The position numbers were made by a program, and so were the translations under genes. DNA of 40,503 bases, from assembly GCA_002749205.1 (NCBI GenBank), contig PDOP01000012.1, positions 1-40,503 on the forward strand. Direction: 5' to 3'. The notes under the pieces were generated by a model. That model had not been told where the DNA came from, searched no databases, and saw only the letters and a program-made list of their open reading frames with translations. Each line of letters begins with the position of its first letter. Position 1 is the stretch's first letter. The stretch is from Treponema sp. (GTDB taxonomy: Bacteria > Spirochaetota > Spirochaetia > Treponematales > Treponemataceae). Below are positions 32,635 through 40,503 of this stretch, one piece after another.

Positions 32635-33426
32635 TTAGAGTTTAAGTGCAACACCAAGTCTTGCAGTAAAGTTATTTGCCCATTGGCGTTTAATATTATC
32701 TCTTGCGCTAACACCATTTTTGTTCAAAGTATATCTTACAGAGCGTCCTGTTGCAGTTGTTCCTGCAAAATAATGCTGGTTCATCAATCTTAAAAAGAGA
32801 ACTGAATCGCTCATTGTAAAGGCTACACCGATGTTTTTTGTAAAAAAGTAATTCAATGCTACATTAACACCCACACCACCTTGCATTATATGTCTGTATT
32901 CTGTTAATTTAAGACCTGATAACAAAAAACCTTCAGGCATTTTTCGTTTGAAATAAATATAATTTACGGTTACACCTGCACCAACAAACACATTAAAAGG
33001 CTTACCTTTCAATAATGTAATACCACCACCAAATTGACCGTCAACAATTACTGAGCCGCCAATTTTACTTTGAACAGGTTTTTTAGTGGTAATCTTCGCA
33101 ATATCCAAGCCTTCATTGATTTGCTTGGAAGGAAGTCCAACAACAAGCCCCATGTAAAAATAGCTTATATGAAGATCCAAACCTAAAGCATAAGCATTAT
33201 AAACCTGCTTAGATTTTTTATCACCAACCGTTAAGGTTCCAGAGCCCAAAGCGGAAAACGCATCTTCAAGCTCAGCACTCAAAGCACCATCTTTGTAAAC
33301 CGTAGTAATTGTATGGTTCATATAACCTACAGGATTTACGGAGCCGGAAATGTCAATCCCTACACCTAAGGCAGATAAAGATACAAAGCAAAAAATTGCT
33401 AAAACTGATGTAAGTACTTTTTTCAT
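32635..33426 (-). CDS. Predicted outer-membrane beta-barrel protein
   Basis: A 263-residue exported protein. The signal peptide is MKKVLTSVLAIFCFVSLSA, cleaved probably after LSALG or just before. The mature part alternates short hydrophobic strands rich in Gly and aromatic residues (LGLDLHISYFYMGLVVGL; GSVIVDGQFGGGITLL; NVFVGAGVTVNYIYFKR; VGVNVALNYFFTKNIGVAFT). It ends ARLGVALKL, the amphipathic last strand expected for barrel insertion. I do not assign it to a named treponemal porin family. ATG 33426 follows AGGAGG. The promoter is at 33470-33498, and repeat E copy 2 lies directly upstream of its -35 box. Confidence 0.8.
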   Translation of the reverse strand: MKKVLTSVLAIFCFVSLSALGVGIDISGSVNPVGYMNHTITTVYKDGALSAELEDAFSALGSGTLTVGDKKSKQVYNAYALGLDLHISYFYMGLVVGLPSKQINEGLDIAKITTKKPVQSKIGGSVIVDGQFGGGITLLKGKPFNVFVGAGVTVNYIYFKRKMPEGFLLSGLKLTEYRHIMQGGVGVNVALNYFFTKNIGVAFTMSDSVLFLRLMNQHYFAGTTATGRSVRYTLNKNGVSARDNIKRQWANNFTARLGVALKL

Positions 33427-33469
33427 AAAGCCTCCTAAAATTGCTATATTCGTATTTAGTACAAGCTTT

Positions 33470-33498
33470 AATATACCACAAAACATAAAAAAAAACAA
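33470..33498 (-). promoter_or_regulatory. Promoter of the outer-membrane protein gene
   Basis: TTGTTT (33493-33498), 17 nt, TATATT (33470-33475); the leader is about 37 nt with AGGAGG. Confidence 0.65.
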
Positions 33499-33503
33499 CT
33501 GAG

Positions 33504-33622
33504 GAGATTACAAAAGTCAGGCGAGTTTTGTAATTTCTTCTTAAAATATACCAAAAGGTAATGAAATGAGCTTATTTGGAGCCGGTTGCTAAAGTAAACA
33601 ACTTTTGCAACCGGCTCAACTT
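33504..33622. repeat. Repeat E, copy 2
   Basis: Left stem GAGATTACAAAA / TTTTGTAATTTC (33504-33515 with 33526-33537) around GTCAGGCGAG, then AAAATATACCAAAA as in copy 1. An intact right hairpin, GAGCCGGTTGC / GCAACCGGCTC, ends the element. Its left stem starts five bases upstream of the -35 box of the outer-membrane protein gene. Confidence 0.72.
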
Positions 33623-33661
33623 CTTTTTTTAAATAATATTTGTTACATTAACCCGGCACAA

Positions 33662-33838
33662 GCGATTGGAATGGTGTGGGCGGGTTTTTCAAAACCTGCC
33701 CACAAATCCATTCGCCACGATATTTTAAGTGGCGAATTAGTCGAAGCGATAGCGTAGCCGTGTAATGAGCGGTTTTTAAGCCTGTAGTGATTTACTATTA
33801 ATTTTGAATTTAATAAATTCAGGCTTAAAAATGTGCCC
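33662..33838 (-). repeat. Modular hairpin repeat A, copy 5
   Basis: On the minus strand: GGGCACATTTTT, first stem AAGCCTGAAT / TACAGGCTT type, CCGCTCATTACACGGCTAC, core GCTATCGCTTCGACTAA, second stem TTCGCCAC / GTGGCGAA around TTAAAATATC, third stem GTGGGCAGGTTTT / AAAACCCGCCCAC, and the end TTCCAATCGC. Every stem differs from the other copies. It lies after the ABC-F stop. Confidence 0.78.
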
Positions 33839-33865
33839 AAGTCATTTTTTTTTTAATCTTGTTTT

Positions 33866-35824
33866 TTAAAGTTGTCTATTAAAGTCTTCCAGCTTTTTGG
33901 CGGCCATTTCCCATTTTTGCACCAAATCGGCGGACTTTTCTTTGAGACTCGAGACAATGCTCGCCGCTTCTTTGCTCTTCACGGGGTCGGAGTAAATATC
34001 GGGGTTGGCAAAGTTATTTTCGGCCTCGGCAAGCTCGGAATCGTTTTTTTCTATTTCCGCCATCAGGCGTTGCTCTTCTTTTTCCAATTTGCGAAGCTCA
34101 CATCGGCGCTGTTTTTGCTCTTCGTATTGCTCGGCGCCGGACTTTTTTTTGGCAGGCTTGGGCTTTGTGTCACTTGATGCGGTGTTTTCTTCGCACTGCA
34201 ATCGGTAAAGGTAATAGTCGTAAGTGCCGGGAAAATTACGCATTTTAGACGGATTCTCCCTGTTGCAGTCATCGGGAGTTTGGAGTTCAAGCACTCGAGT
34301 TGCAAGACCTTGAATAAACCCTTTATCGTGCGAAACAAAAATTACTGTGCCGTCAAAGCGATTTAGGGCATTAAGTAAGGCATCTTTTGAATGTAAGTCA
34401 AGATGGTTTGTAGGCTCATCAAGTATTAGAAGGTTATGCGGTTTGAGCAAGAGTCTCAACAATGCAAGGCGACTTTTTTCGCCGCCTGAGAGTACCGAAA
34501 GAGGTTTGTATATATCATCTCCGCGGAACAAAAATGCCGCAAGCATATCGCGCAGTTTAGGAACAAGCTCATTCGGGGCTTCTTTTTCGAGTACATCTAT
34601 GATTTTATCGTTTCCGGTTATAAGCTCGGAAGCATCTTGCGAAAAGTATCCCATGGAAACACCGGCACCCTCAGTTACGGAGCCTGTGAAGTTTAAATCT
34701 TCGCCTGCAAGAATTTTCAAGAGGGTTGTTTTACCGGCTCCGTTTTTTCCTACCAGAACGATTTTTTCTCGCCTTTCTATCAACAGGTCAATGTTTTTCA
34801 GTACGGCATGATTTCCGTAAGACTTGGATATGTTTTTTGCCTGCAAAACTATATTACCCGAATGAGGTGCGGGCGGGAAATTAAAGCGTATCTTTTTTAG
34901 GTGTTCGGGAATTTGGATTATTTCAAGTTTTTCAAGCCGTCTAATTCTATCCTGCACCATGGCGGCCTTGCTTTTGTTGTATCTAAAACGGCGGATAAAA
35001 TCTTCGGTTTTTTCGATTTCTTCTCTTTGCTTTTCGTGAGCCTTTAGCAATGCCGCAAGCTCTTCAGAGCGTTTTTTTTCGTATTGACTATATGTGCCGG
35101 CGTATTTAGTCAGTTTTCCGTTAAAAAGCTCGTAAGTTTCTTTTATACAGGAATCCAAAAAATATCGGTCATGGCTTACAAGCAAAAACCCGCCTTTAAA
35201 ATTTTTCAAAAATTCTTCAAGCCATCTTCTAGCCTCAAAATCAAGATAGTTTGTAGGCTCGTCCAATATCACTATGTCGGCACCCGAAAGCAAAACCTTC
35301 GCCAATGCAATTCGCATTTGCCACCCGCCTGAGAATTCGGCAACCTTGCGCGTAAAGTCCTGTTTTAAAAATCCCAAACCTGTCAGCACAGAGTCAATTA
35401 ATCCCTCGCGGCGATACCAGCCCATATCGTCTAAACTTGTTTGCAAATTATGATAATCGTTTGAAAGCCTTTTTAACTCGGATTCGTCAGTTATGCCTTT
35501 CAGCCTGTCTCCAAGTGCTTCCAACTCTTCTAAAACCAAAACACAGTCGCAGAAGGCTTTTTCTGTTTCATCATAAAGGCTCGTATTTGAAAACTCAACT
35601 CCACTTTGAGGCAGATAAGCGACTTTAGTACCCTTTTCCGTTGAAATATCACCTGCATCCGAAGGAATAAGGTTTGCGATGATTTTCATCAATGTTGATT
35701 TACCCGAGCCGTTTGCACCCGTAAGAGCCGCTTTTGTTCCTTCCGAAAGGGTCAGTGTAACATCCTGTAAAATATCCCTCGCACCAAAACTAAGAGATAT
35801 TTTTGAAAGCTGTACAAAAGGCAT
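33866..35824 (-). CDS. ABC-F family ATPase
   Basis: A 652-residue protein with two ATP-binding cassettes and no membrane segments; ABC-F proteins act on the ribosome, in translation or in antibiotic protection. Cassette 1 has GANGSGKSTL (Walker A), FSGGWQMRIALAKVL (signature) and DIVILDEPTNYLD (Walker B). Cassette 2 has GKNGAGKTTL, LSGGEKSRLALLRLL and NLLILDEPTNHLD. The inter-domain linker (FIRRFRYNKSKAAMVQDRIR) is basic, and the C-terminus is a coiled coil of about 80 residues. The layout matches YheS/Uup-like members; resistance function cannot be inferred. Its ATG overlaps the stop of the lipoprotein gene by one base (TAATG), so it is translationally coupled. Confidence 0.93.
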   Translation of the reverse strand: MPFVQLSKISLSFGARDILQDVTLTLSEGTKAALTGANGSGKSTLMKIIANLIPSDAGDISTEKGTKVAYLPQSGVEFSNTSLYDETEKAFCDCVLVLEELEALGDRLKGITDESELKRLSNDYHNLQTSLDDMGWYRREGLIDSVLTGLGFLKQDFTRKVAEFSGGWQMRIALAKVLLSGADIVILDEPTNYLDFEARRWLEEFLKNFKGGFLLVSHDRYFLDSCIKETYELFNGKLTKYAGTYSQYEKKRSEELAALLKAHEKQREEIEKTEDFIRRFRYNKSKAAMVQDRIRRLEKLEIIQIPEHLKKIRFNFPPAPHSGNIVLQAKNISKSYGNHAVLKNIDLLIERREKIVLVGKNGAGKTTLLKILAGEDLNFTGSVTEGAGVSMGYFSQDASELITGNDKIIDVLEKEAPNELVPKLRDMLAAFLFRGDDIYKPLSVLSGGEKSRLALLRLLLKPHNLLILDEPTNHLDLHSKDALLNALNRFDGTVIFVSHDKGFIQGLATRVLELQTPDDCNRENPSKMRNFPGTYDYYLYRLQCEENTASSDTKPKPAKKKSGAEQYEEQKQRRCELRKLEKEEQRLMAEIEKNDSELAEAENNFANPDIYSDPVKSKEAASIVSSLKEKSADLVQKWEMAAKKLEDFNRQL

Positions 35825-37128
35825 TACTTACCCTCAGGTGCAAAAAATAAAATTACGGGATTTAGATTTCTCTTTTTCGCCACACTCTCTTCTATATTTT
35901 GTGTATCTATAAATTCAAGCTGTAGCCCGTTTGGCGAAAGAGCATACAGAAAATGCACTTCATCTTGGGTTTCGTCAAACTTGAAAGAAAGCACTCCGTC
36001 ATAGTTTGAAGACATTTTAGGCGATACAAAAAAACGAATTGAAACCTTACCCGAAGAACCTGCACCGGCAGGAATAATCGAAGGCGAAATTACCTTATAC
36101 CCGCTCCACAAAAAAACACCATTTTCTAAAATTTGTAATTTACCGTAACTTTCGGAATTAAAATTAGGACCTCGATTTGCAATGCCTTTAATTATGCTTT
36201 TTCTTCGCTGTAATTCTTTTTCTATAAGCTCTTCGGGTGATGTTTTCAAGGTAACAAAATACTCCACATCGGGAGAGCCTTTAGTATCGGTAAACTGAAC
36301 AGAAATTCTGTTTGCCCCGCGAACCTGCATCGAAAGATTTGACCCTTCAAACTTATACACATTCCCGTCGCTTTTTGAAATACGAGAATACGGAAAATCA
36401 AGCTCCAATTCGGGTAAAACAATGCGGGCAATCCCGGATTTTAATCCGGGCAAAAATCCGTGTTCTTGAGAAATATTTTCAATATCAATTCTATTGACTG
36501 CAATCATTTTGGCATAGTTTTCAGGATACCAATTTTTACTCAAAACATCTGCCAAAATATTATCGCTCTGCACAATACTCGGCTCTGTATTTTCTTCTTT
36601 TTTTTCACGCTCGTCATAAATAGACAAGTTCAACGAAAAACACCAACCTCGTGTCCCGTCTTCGGTAATAACCTCATACCAATCTCCGGGAATTGCCTTG
36701 CCGTTTCTTAAAACAGGAACACCGTCTCCTTTCCATAATACCTTAATGGTCTGCCCTTCGCGTAATCTATAAATCTGCTTGGAAGTATTTTCAGGCTCGC
36801 TTCGCATCGGTAAACCGTCAAATGTAACTTTAGCATACTGAAAAAGTGTATCGCTCATCTTGGTCTTAAAATGCTCGGCTTCTGTTTTCGATTTAAAAAA
36901 AGACAATTGCCATAAAGGTATTTCCTTCTTGCTGTCTTCGCTTTCTCCAACCCGGGCAATATAAGCCTTAGACACATTTGACTTAACATAAACCGGAACT
37001 ATATCTCCTGCAACAAGATTATATTCCGGCAAAGACCAATTAACAACGCCATAACCTATAATACCGCCGGAGCAGGAAAAAATCATTAAACAAAATGCAA
37101 TAACAAAAATTTTAAGCAAGTTTTTCAT
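35824..37128 (-). CDS. SH3-domain lipoprotein
   Basis: A 434-residue surface or periplasmic lipoprotein of unknown role. The signal MKNLLKIFVIAFCLMIFSC carries a spirochaete-type lipobox with Cys19. Residues about 105-175 are a bacterial SH3 domain (KVTFDGLPMRSEPENTSKQI; GDWYEVITEDGTRGWCFSLN), a fold that often binds peptidoglycan or peptides. The C-terminal 250 residues look beta-rich with no recognisable domain (VRGANRISVQFTDTKGSPDV; IRFFVSPKMSSNYDGVLSF). TATAAT (37140-37145) is 11 bases from ATG 37128, so the leader would be about 5 nt, and GGGCTACC is a poor ribosome binding site. First gene of a unit with the ABC-F gene. Confidence 0.82.
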   Translation of the reverse strand: MKNLLKIFVIAFCLMIFSCSGGIIGYGVVNWSLPEYNLVAGDIVPVYVKSNVSKAYIARVGESEDSKKEIPLWQLSFFKSKTEAEHFKTKMSDTLFQYAKVTFDGLPMRSEPENTSKQIYRLREGQTIKVLWKGDGVPVLRNGKAIPGDWYEVITEDGTRGWCFSLNLSIYDEREKKEENTEPSIVQSDNILADVLSKNWYPENYAKMIAVNRIDIENISQEHGFLPGLKSGIARIVLPELELDFPYSRISKSDGNVYKFEGSNLSMQVRGANRISVQFTDTKGSPDVEYFVTLKTSPEELIEKELQRRKSIIKGIANRGPNFNSESYGKLQILENGVFLWSGYKVISPSIIPAGAGSSGKVSIRFFVSPKMSSNYDGVLSFKFDETQDEVHFLYALSPNGLQLEFIDTQNIEESVAKKRNLNPVILFFAPEGK

Positions 37129-37199
37129 GGTAGCCCAATATTATACCAAAACCGGAAAAAAATCAAGATGTCAAAAGTTTGATTAAAATTATTTACAAA

Positions 37200-37328
37200 G
37201 GGGGTGTCTCCCCCTCGCTTCAAAAAAATAGGTTGCTTAATATAAGCAACCTATTTTTTTTACGCTACCCCCCAATGTAAGTGAAGGCTGCACATACAAA
37301 ACGAACGCTCCACTAAGCGAATTAGAAA
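37200..37328 (+). repeat. Composite repeat BCD, copy 6 (module B plus the start of C)
   Basis: Module B: GGGGGTGTCTCCCCCTCGCTTC, hairpin AAAAAAATAGGTTGCTT / AAGCAACCTATTTTTTT, CGCTACCCCCC. Then a diverged module C start: CATACAAAACGAACGCTCCACTAAGCGA, compare CATAAAACTTGAACGCCGGACTAAGCGG in copy 1 (each shown with its spacing kept). Module D is absent. Confidence 0.72.
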
Positions 37329-37347
37329 ATGATAAACATTTTTTAAC

Positions 37348-37596
37348 TTACTCTACATATTCTTCATTATCATCAGTATCCGGCTCTTTTTTAGACGGCT
37401 GATTTTTTGGTACACGAATAGTGGGACGATATGTTTGCTTTTCTTTCTTTTTGCGTTTTTTACCGGCAGGTTTACGCCTGTAATATGTTACATAATTTAA
37501 AAGCCAAATATATAAGCCGAGAGCCACCGTTAGCATGATTGTAATAGGTGATGCAAATACAGCCTTTATTATTGACCAAACTTCAGAAATTAACAT
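37348..37596 (-). CDS. Small membrane-anchored basic/acidic protein, unknown function
   Basis: An 82-residue protein with one membrane helix (about 13-33, VFASPITIMLTVALGLYIWLL). A strongly basic stretch follows (YYRRKPAGKKRKKKEKQTYR), then a short acidic tail (EPDTDDNEEYVE). I do not recognise a family. The topology suggests a cytoplasmic basic segment close to the membrane. No good ribosome binding site is visible at ATG 37596. It follows the thioesterase gene by 24 bp on the same strand and is probably the last gene of that unit; module C of a BCD repeat reaches close to its stop. Confidence 0.6.
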   Translation of the reverse strand: MLISEVWSIIKAVFASPITIMLTVALGLYIWLLNYVTYYRRKPAGKKRKKKEKQTYRPTIRVPKNQPSKKEPDTDDNEEYVE

Positions 37597-37620
37597 GTTT
37601 AATTTTCGGCTTGTTTTCGG

Positions 37621-38034
37621 CTATTCTTTAGTTTCGCGTGGCACCAGACCTTCAATCCCGTATTTTTCAGGCAACTTTGTCGGTCTGCCGGTTTCTTTTG
37701 AAACGCAAGCCCATGTAATTTCAGCTTCTGCGCAAACAATTCCGTCCTGATTTATTATGCGCTGAAAAAACACTCCTGAAACTTTTTTTAGCTTTATAGA
37801 CTCTACTTCAACAGTCAGTTTATCATAAAGGCGTGCAGAATACTTATACTTTATATCTGCTCTGGTAACAAACAGCATATAGCCGTCTTCTATAAGACGG
37901 GTATAATCAAAATTGATTGCCCGCAAAAATTGCATTCTGGCATATTCAAGATAGTTTAGATAAACCGCATTATTTACATGATTATATGAATCTAATTCGT
38001 ATGTTCTAACTTCCACTTCTGTTGACCAAGCCAT
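37621..38034 (-). CDS. Acyl-CoA thioesterase, 4-hydroxybenzoyl-CoA thioesterase fold (YbgC-like)
   Basis: A 137-residue hot-dog-fold enzyme that hydrolyses acyl-CoA or acyl-ACP thioesters. The active-site block YELDSYNHVNNAVYLNYLEY (about residues 12-31) is typical, with Asp15 and His18. The long helix MQFLRAINFDYTRLIEDGY and the strand DIKYKYSARLYDKLTVEVE follow the expected fold. Its ATG overlaps the stop of the upstream acyltransferase gene by one base (TAATG), so translation is coupled; together they suggest phospholipid or fatty-acyl handling. The substrate chain length is unknown. Confidence 0.88.
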   Translation of the reverse strand: MAWSTEVEVRTYELDSYNHVNNAVYLNYLEYARMQFLRAINFDYTRLIEDGYMLFVTRADIKYKYSARLYDKLTVEVESIKLKKVSGVFFQRIINQDGIVCAEAEITWACVSKETGRPTKLPEKYGIEGLVPRETKE

Positions 38035-38918
38035 TATTTTCCCTCTCGTTTTTGCTCTGCTTCATTTTTAATGTGCATTGTTTCCAGCTCGTCCATTACG
38101 GCATCTACTATAGCTTGCTTTCTGTCTTCGCCGTCAGGAACACCGGCAATAATGTTTTTTCTAAATTCGGCGCAATCAATAACAGGGCTTGCATCCAGTA
38201 TGATTTTGTCTTTTTTTACAATATCCTGACCCATATCACCGGATTGACTTATTTCAAGGCAATTCCCGTTAATTGAAACGAGCATCATATAATCAGAGCT
38301 TTTAATGTAAGAATCTATTTCGCGCATGCCTTTTTTTGTTTCAGGCTTGCCGGGTCTGTATCGAGTGCCGGTAGGAAAGACAACCACTATTCTTCCTTCA
38401 TCTCGCACTTCGTTTAAAAGCCTCATAGATGCTATGTTAATGGCCTTACATCGTTTTACTTCACTTGCTTTTTTTTCAGGATCTTGTATTGCATATATCG
38501 ATCTTCCCGGGTAAACATATATCATGTCGTAAGAATCCGTTAAAATAGAAATGTAAGGATTTTCTTCGGCAAGTTTCAATCCTGCAATGGCGATACATCT
38601 TTCTGCCAGCTCAGTCATTCCGGCTTTTCTCATTAAATGTTGCATACAAGGGTAATCGAAATTACTGTAATGCTCAGGAAGTATGATGCATCTTTTTCCT
38701 GCTTCTGCTTTTTCTAAAAGCTCTTGTAAATTCTGTATATTTTTAAATACAGAGCCTTCAAGTAAAACCTTGCTAACCATTTCGTCTAAAATTTTAAAAA
38801 GCTCAAGCGAACCTTTTTTAAAAACTTTATCGGGTGTAACTTCAAAACCTTCTTTTATAAACGGCTTTAGTCTTTCCTGATGAAGTTTTATTACTTCCAT
38901 TAAGTGCTGTTCACTCAT
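38034..38918 (-). CDS. Glycerolipid acyltransferase (PlsC/PlsB-type)
   Basis: A 294-residue acyltransferase expected to transfer an acyl chain to a glycerol-phosphate backbone. The catalytic His-x4-Asp is in PEHYSNFDYP (H83, D88). The later block VVFPTGTRYRPGKPETKKG corresponds to the family's FPEGTRS motif, with Thr for Glu. IYVYPGRSIYAIQDPEKKA lies between. There is no clear membrane helix, so it may be peripheral. GAGGAG precedes ATG 38918. It is the first gene of the acyltransferase, thioesterase, small membrane protein unit. Whether it acts on glycerol-3-phosphate or lysophosphatidate is open. Confidence 0.82.
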   Translation of the reverse strand: MSEQHLMEVIKLHQERLKPFIKEGFEVTPDKVFKKGSLELFKILDEMVSKVLLEGSVFKNIQNLQELLEKAEAGKRCIILPEHYSNFDYPCMQHLMRKAGMTELAERCIAIAGLKLAEENPYISILTDSYDMIYVYPGRSIYAIQDPEKKASEVKRCKAINIASMRLLNEVRDEGRIVVVFPTGTRYRPGKPETKKGMREIDSYIKSSDYMMLVSINGNCLEISQSGDMGQDIVKKDKIILDASPVIDCAEFRKNIIAGVPDGEDRKQAIVDAVMDELETMHIKNEAEQKREGK

Positions 38919-39042
38919 ATTATAAACTCCTCAAAATTGAATTTCTTCATGTTTTGATGAGTATAATATTTTTTTAGCGTTTAGTAAACCCCCCGAAAAA
39001 TAAGAATTTCAATCGCTGTAATCTAAAAAAGATGAAGCACCC

Positions 39043-39233
39043 GCGAAAGGGATAGTAGCGGTGAAGTATGTGTTTTTAAAAAACACATACTTCAAATAAA
39101 ATTGTGGCGTAAATTTTAAGCCACAATTTTAGTCGGAGCGATAGCGTAGCCGCGAATAGCCCGTTTTTTGCATTGCGTAATTTTTTTTTAACATTTATTG
39201 TTTTTTATAAATTCGCAATGCAAAAATTCGCCC
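39043..39233 (-). repeat. Modular hairpin repeat A, copy 6
   Basis: On the minus strand: GGGCGAATTTTT (its first G is the last base of the neighbouring gene's TAG stop), first stem GCATTGCGAAT / ATTACGCAATGC type, CGGGCTATTCGCGGCTAC, core GCTATCGCTCCGACTAA, second stem AAAATTGTGGC / GCCACAATTTT around TTAAAATTTAC. The third stem is a perfect palindrome, GAAGTATGTGTTTTT / AAAAACACATACTTC, followed by CGCTACTATCCCTTTCGC. Confidence 0.82.
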
Positions 39234-40279
39234 TAATACAATTTATTAAAGTAATCTTTATGCGTTTCGTAATCCGCCTTGTTCACGGTCAGGCTAATCA
39301 TTGTGTACGAGTTTTCATTTTTTATCAAAGTTTTTATGTCAATGTTGACGGTTTGAGTTTTTTTGTCGTACACCTCGTTTGTAAGCGTAAACCGGGTTTC
39401 GTTACCGGTAAGCAGCATTTGAGAAAGCATCACAGTTCTGTCTTTGCCGGATAAACAAAGGCGTTTCACAAGTGAAGAAAGAGGAGCATTGTCGAGCTCG
39501 GAAGTTACAGCCGAAAGAGGAATGTCAACGAAAGCTAATACTGCAGTGTTGTCAAGCAAAAAATAATTATCGGCAACAGGCTTCCAGCGATTATTCAAAG
39601 CAAGTTTTACATCGCCGAACTGTATGGTTTTATTTTCGCCGTTTTCCGCCGGATTGAATTTAGATTCTTGCTTTTTCGGAAACGGTATTAAGAAGTTAAA
39701 AAATTCCGGGTCGGTGTTTTGCCCTACCCGCCCTATCCTTTCGATTTCGAGAAAATTTTTACCGTCCGCACTTGAAATACTGTCAATGCAAAACACAGGG
39801 ATATAAGATGCGTATTTTATGTCAACGGCTCCGTTAAAATAATCAATGTCGGCAAACTGCTTTTTATTGATTTTTACGATTGTATTGTTTTCGGCATTTT
39901 GGGTAAAATTTTTCGGGTCAGTACTCCATGAATACATATCGGGCAGTAACCGCATAAGGTAGTTTACCGCTTCAATGTCCTGCAAATTTCGCTGGTCGAT
40001 GTCGGAAATAATGTTTTGCCCCGTAGTTTCAAGTTTGCCGTTTTTCACTTCAACGGAAAAAAGGATTGCCACGCGCCTTTTGTCCGCAGGAGTATAAAGA
40101 ACAGCTCCGTAGGTGTTTTCGTCATAATACAAAAAACCAACCCAAGTATCTGAAACAAAGCTGTTGTCTTTGTATATAACATAGTCGCCGGATACAGTTC
40201 CGTTTCGCTCTTGTGCAAAGACTGAAAAAGCCTGTAATACAAAAAGCGCAAATAAGATGAATTTTCCCATGTTTTTCAT
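39233..40279 (-). CDS. Secreted protein of unknown function
   Basis: A 348-residue exported protein. The signal peptide is MKNMGKFILFALFVLQAFSVFAQ, cleaved probably after VFA. I do not recognise a domain. The mature part is strand-rich with many aromatic and Asn residues (VSGDYVIYKDNSFVSDTWVG; YYDENTYGAVLYTPADKRR; NYLMRLLPDMYSWSTDPKNF; DYFNGAVDIKYASYIPVFCI). The C-terminal third (NRWKPVADNYFLLDNTAVLA onward) may be a separate strand-rich domain. GGGG lies about ten bases before ATG 40279; a Met three codons later is also possible. It has no close neighbour on its strand. The stop codon TAG abuts, and shares a base with, repeat A copy 6. Confidence 0.75.
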   Translation of the reverse strand: MKNMGKFILFALFVLQAFSVFAQERNGTVSGDYVIYKDNSFVSDTWVGFLYYDENTYGAVLYTPADKRRVAILFSVEVKNGKLETTGQNIISDIDQRNLQDIEAVNYLMRLLPDMYSWSTDPKNFTQNAENNTIVKINKKQFADIDYFNGAVDIKYASYIPVFCIDSISSADGKNFLEIERIGRVGQNTDPEFFNFLIPFPKKQESKFNPAENGENKTIQFGDVKLALNNRWKPVADNYFLLDNTAVLAFVDIPLSAVTSELDNAPLSSLVKRLCLSGKDRTVMLSQMLLTGNETRFTLTNEVYDKKTQTVNIDIKTLIKNENSYTMISLTVNKADYETHKDYFNKLY

Positions 40280-40416
40280 AATTTTAATACCCCATCAATA
40301 AACACATTAACATAACAAAAGCTACAAGTTTTTTCATCATTCACAAAACATTTGCTACAAATTCACTTGCTCTATTTTTTATCGAGCGAGGATAAAACAA
40401 TTAGTTTACCGCCCTT

Positions 40417-40503
40417 GCGTTAGCGATTGTAGGAACGCGTTACATGTTTTTTAAAAAACATGTAACGCGGATACATTTTGCACAATAATTTTTTGTGCAA
40501 AAT
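40417..40503 (-). repeat. Modular hairpin repeat A, copy 7 (cut by window end)
   Basis: Only the third and second hairpins are visible. The third is a perfect 32-bp palindrome, GCGTTACATGTTTTTT with its complement, and the second is ATTTTGCAC / GTGCAAAAT. They are joined as in copies 4 and 6. The stem sequences are unlike every other copy. The rest of the element lies beyond 40503. Confidence 0.7.

Overview
This 40.5 kb window is a densely packed, AT-rich bacterial chromosome segment that reads as a host-associated Treponema of the T. denticola / T. pedis type. That assignment is inference. It rests on an FlgM-like anti-sigma factor, a chemotaxis receptor, spirochaete-style lipoproteins, a threonyl-tRNA synthetase without a TGS domain, a UGA-containing HesB-like selenoprotein gene and a tmRNA tag ending in DSFGYALAA. 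I see no phage, insertion sequence, CRISPR array or plasmid gene. The genes are housekeeping and the accessory content is in the spaces between them.

Layout. 1-1086: a chemotaxis receptor cut by the window edge. 1265-4069: pyrF and an ATPase-like/HDOD signalling protein. 4090-8837: a SpoU methyltransferase, an iron-type alcohol dehydrogenase homologue without its metal ligands, flgM, rsmI, a YbjQ-family protein and a TatD-family nuclease. 9370-13074: the minus-strand unit guaB, glutaredoxin-like protein, mnmG. 13571-18938: RNase Z, pyruvate:ferredoxin oxidoreductase and the selenoprotein. 19020-23700: a TauE-family permease, a conserved protein of unknown function, an aldehyde dehydrogenase and a TlpA-like thioredoxin lipoprotein. 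23780-26889: thrS, tmRNA and a small membrane protein. 26896-31601: queH, a DHH phosphoesterase, a TraX-family membrane protein, a polyprenyl synthase and rlmE. 31717-33426: a ComFB-domain protein, tRNA-Ile2(CAU) and an outer-membrane barrel protein. 33866-38918: an SH3 lipoprotein coupled to an ABC-F ATPase, then an acyltransferase/thioesterase/small membrane protein unit. 39233-40279: a secreted protein of unknown function.

Translation and RNA handling recur throughout: rsmI, rlmE, mnmG, queH, a TrmH-type enzyme, RNase Z, thrS, ABC-F, tmRNA, a tRNA and Sec recoding. A redox theme is also visible in PFOR, the selenoprotein, the thioredoxin-like lipoprotein and the glutaredoxin-like protein.

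The most unusual content is intergenic. Almost every gap above 200 bp is filled by one of three families of modular hairpin repeats. Family A has seven copies of about 140-200 bp. Family BCD is a composite of up to 320 bp with at least six full or partial copies. Family E has three or four copies. Within a family the loops and linkers keep their sequence, while the stems change sequence completely and stay complementary. That is the pattern expected if a folded single strand (RNA or DNA) is what is recognised. I do not recognise these as a described family, and they are my main candidate for an undescribed system here.

A second window-wide pattern concerns promoters. Most genes have a sigma70-type promoter with a 17-nt spacer. 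Six genes (pyrF, the HDOD gene, rsmI, the gene at 20220, the DHH gene and the polyprenyl synthase) have exactly six bases between the -10 hexamer and the start codon, and no Shine-Dalgarno sequence. This predicts leaderless mRNAs.
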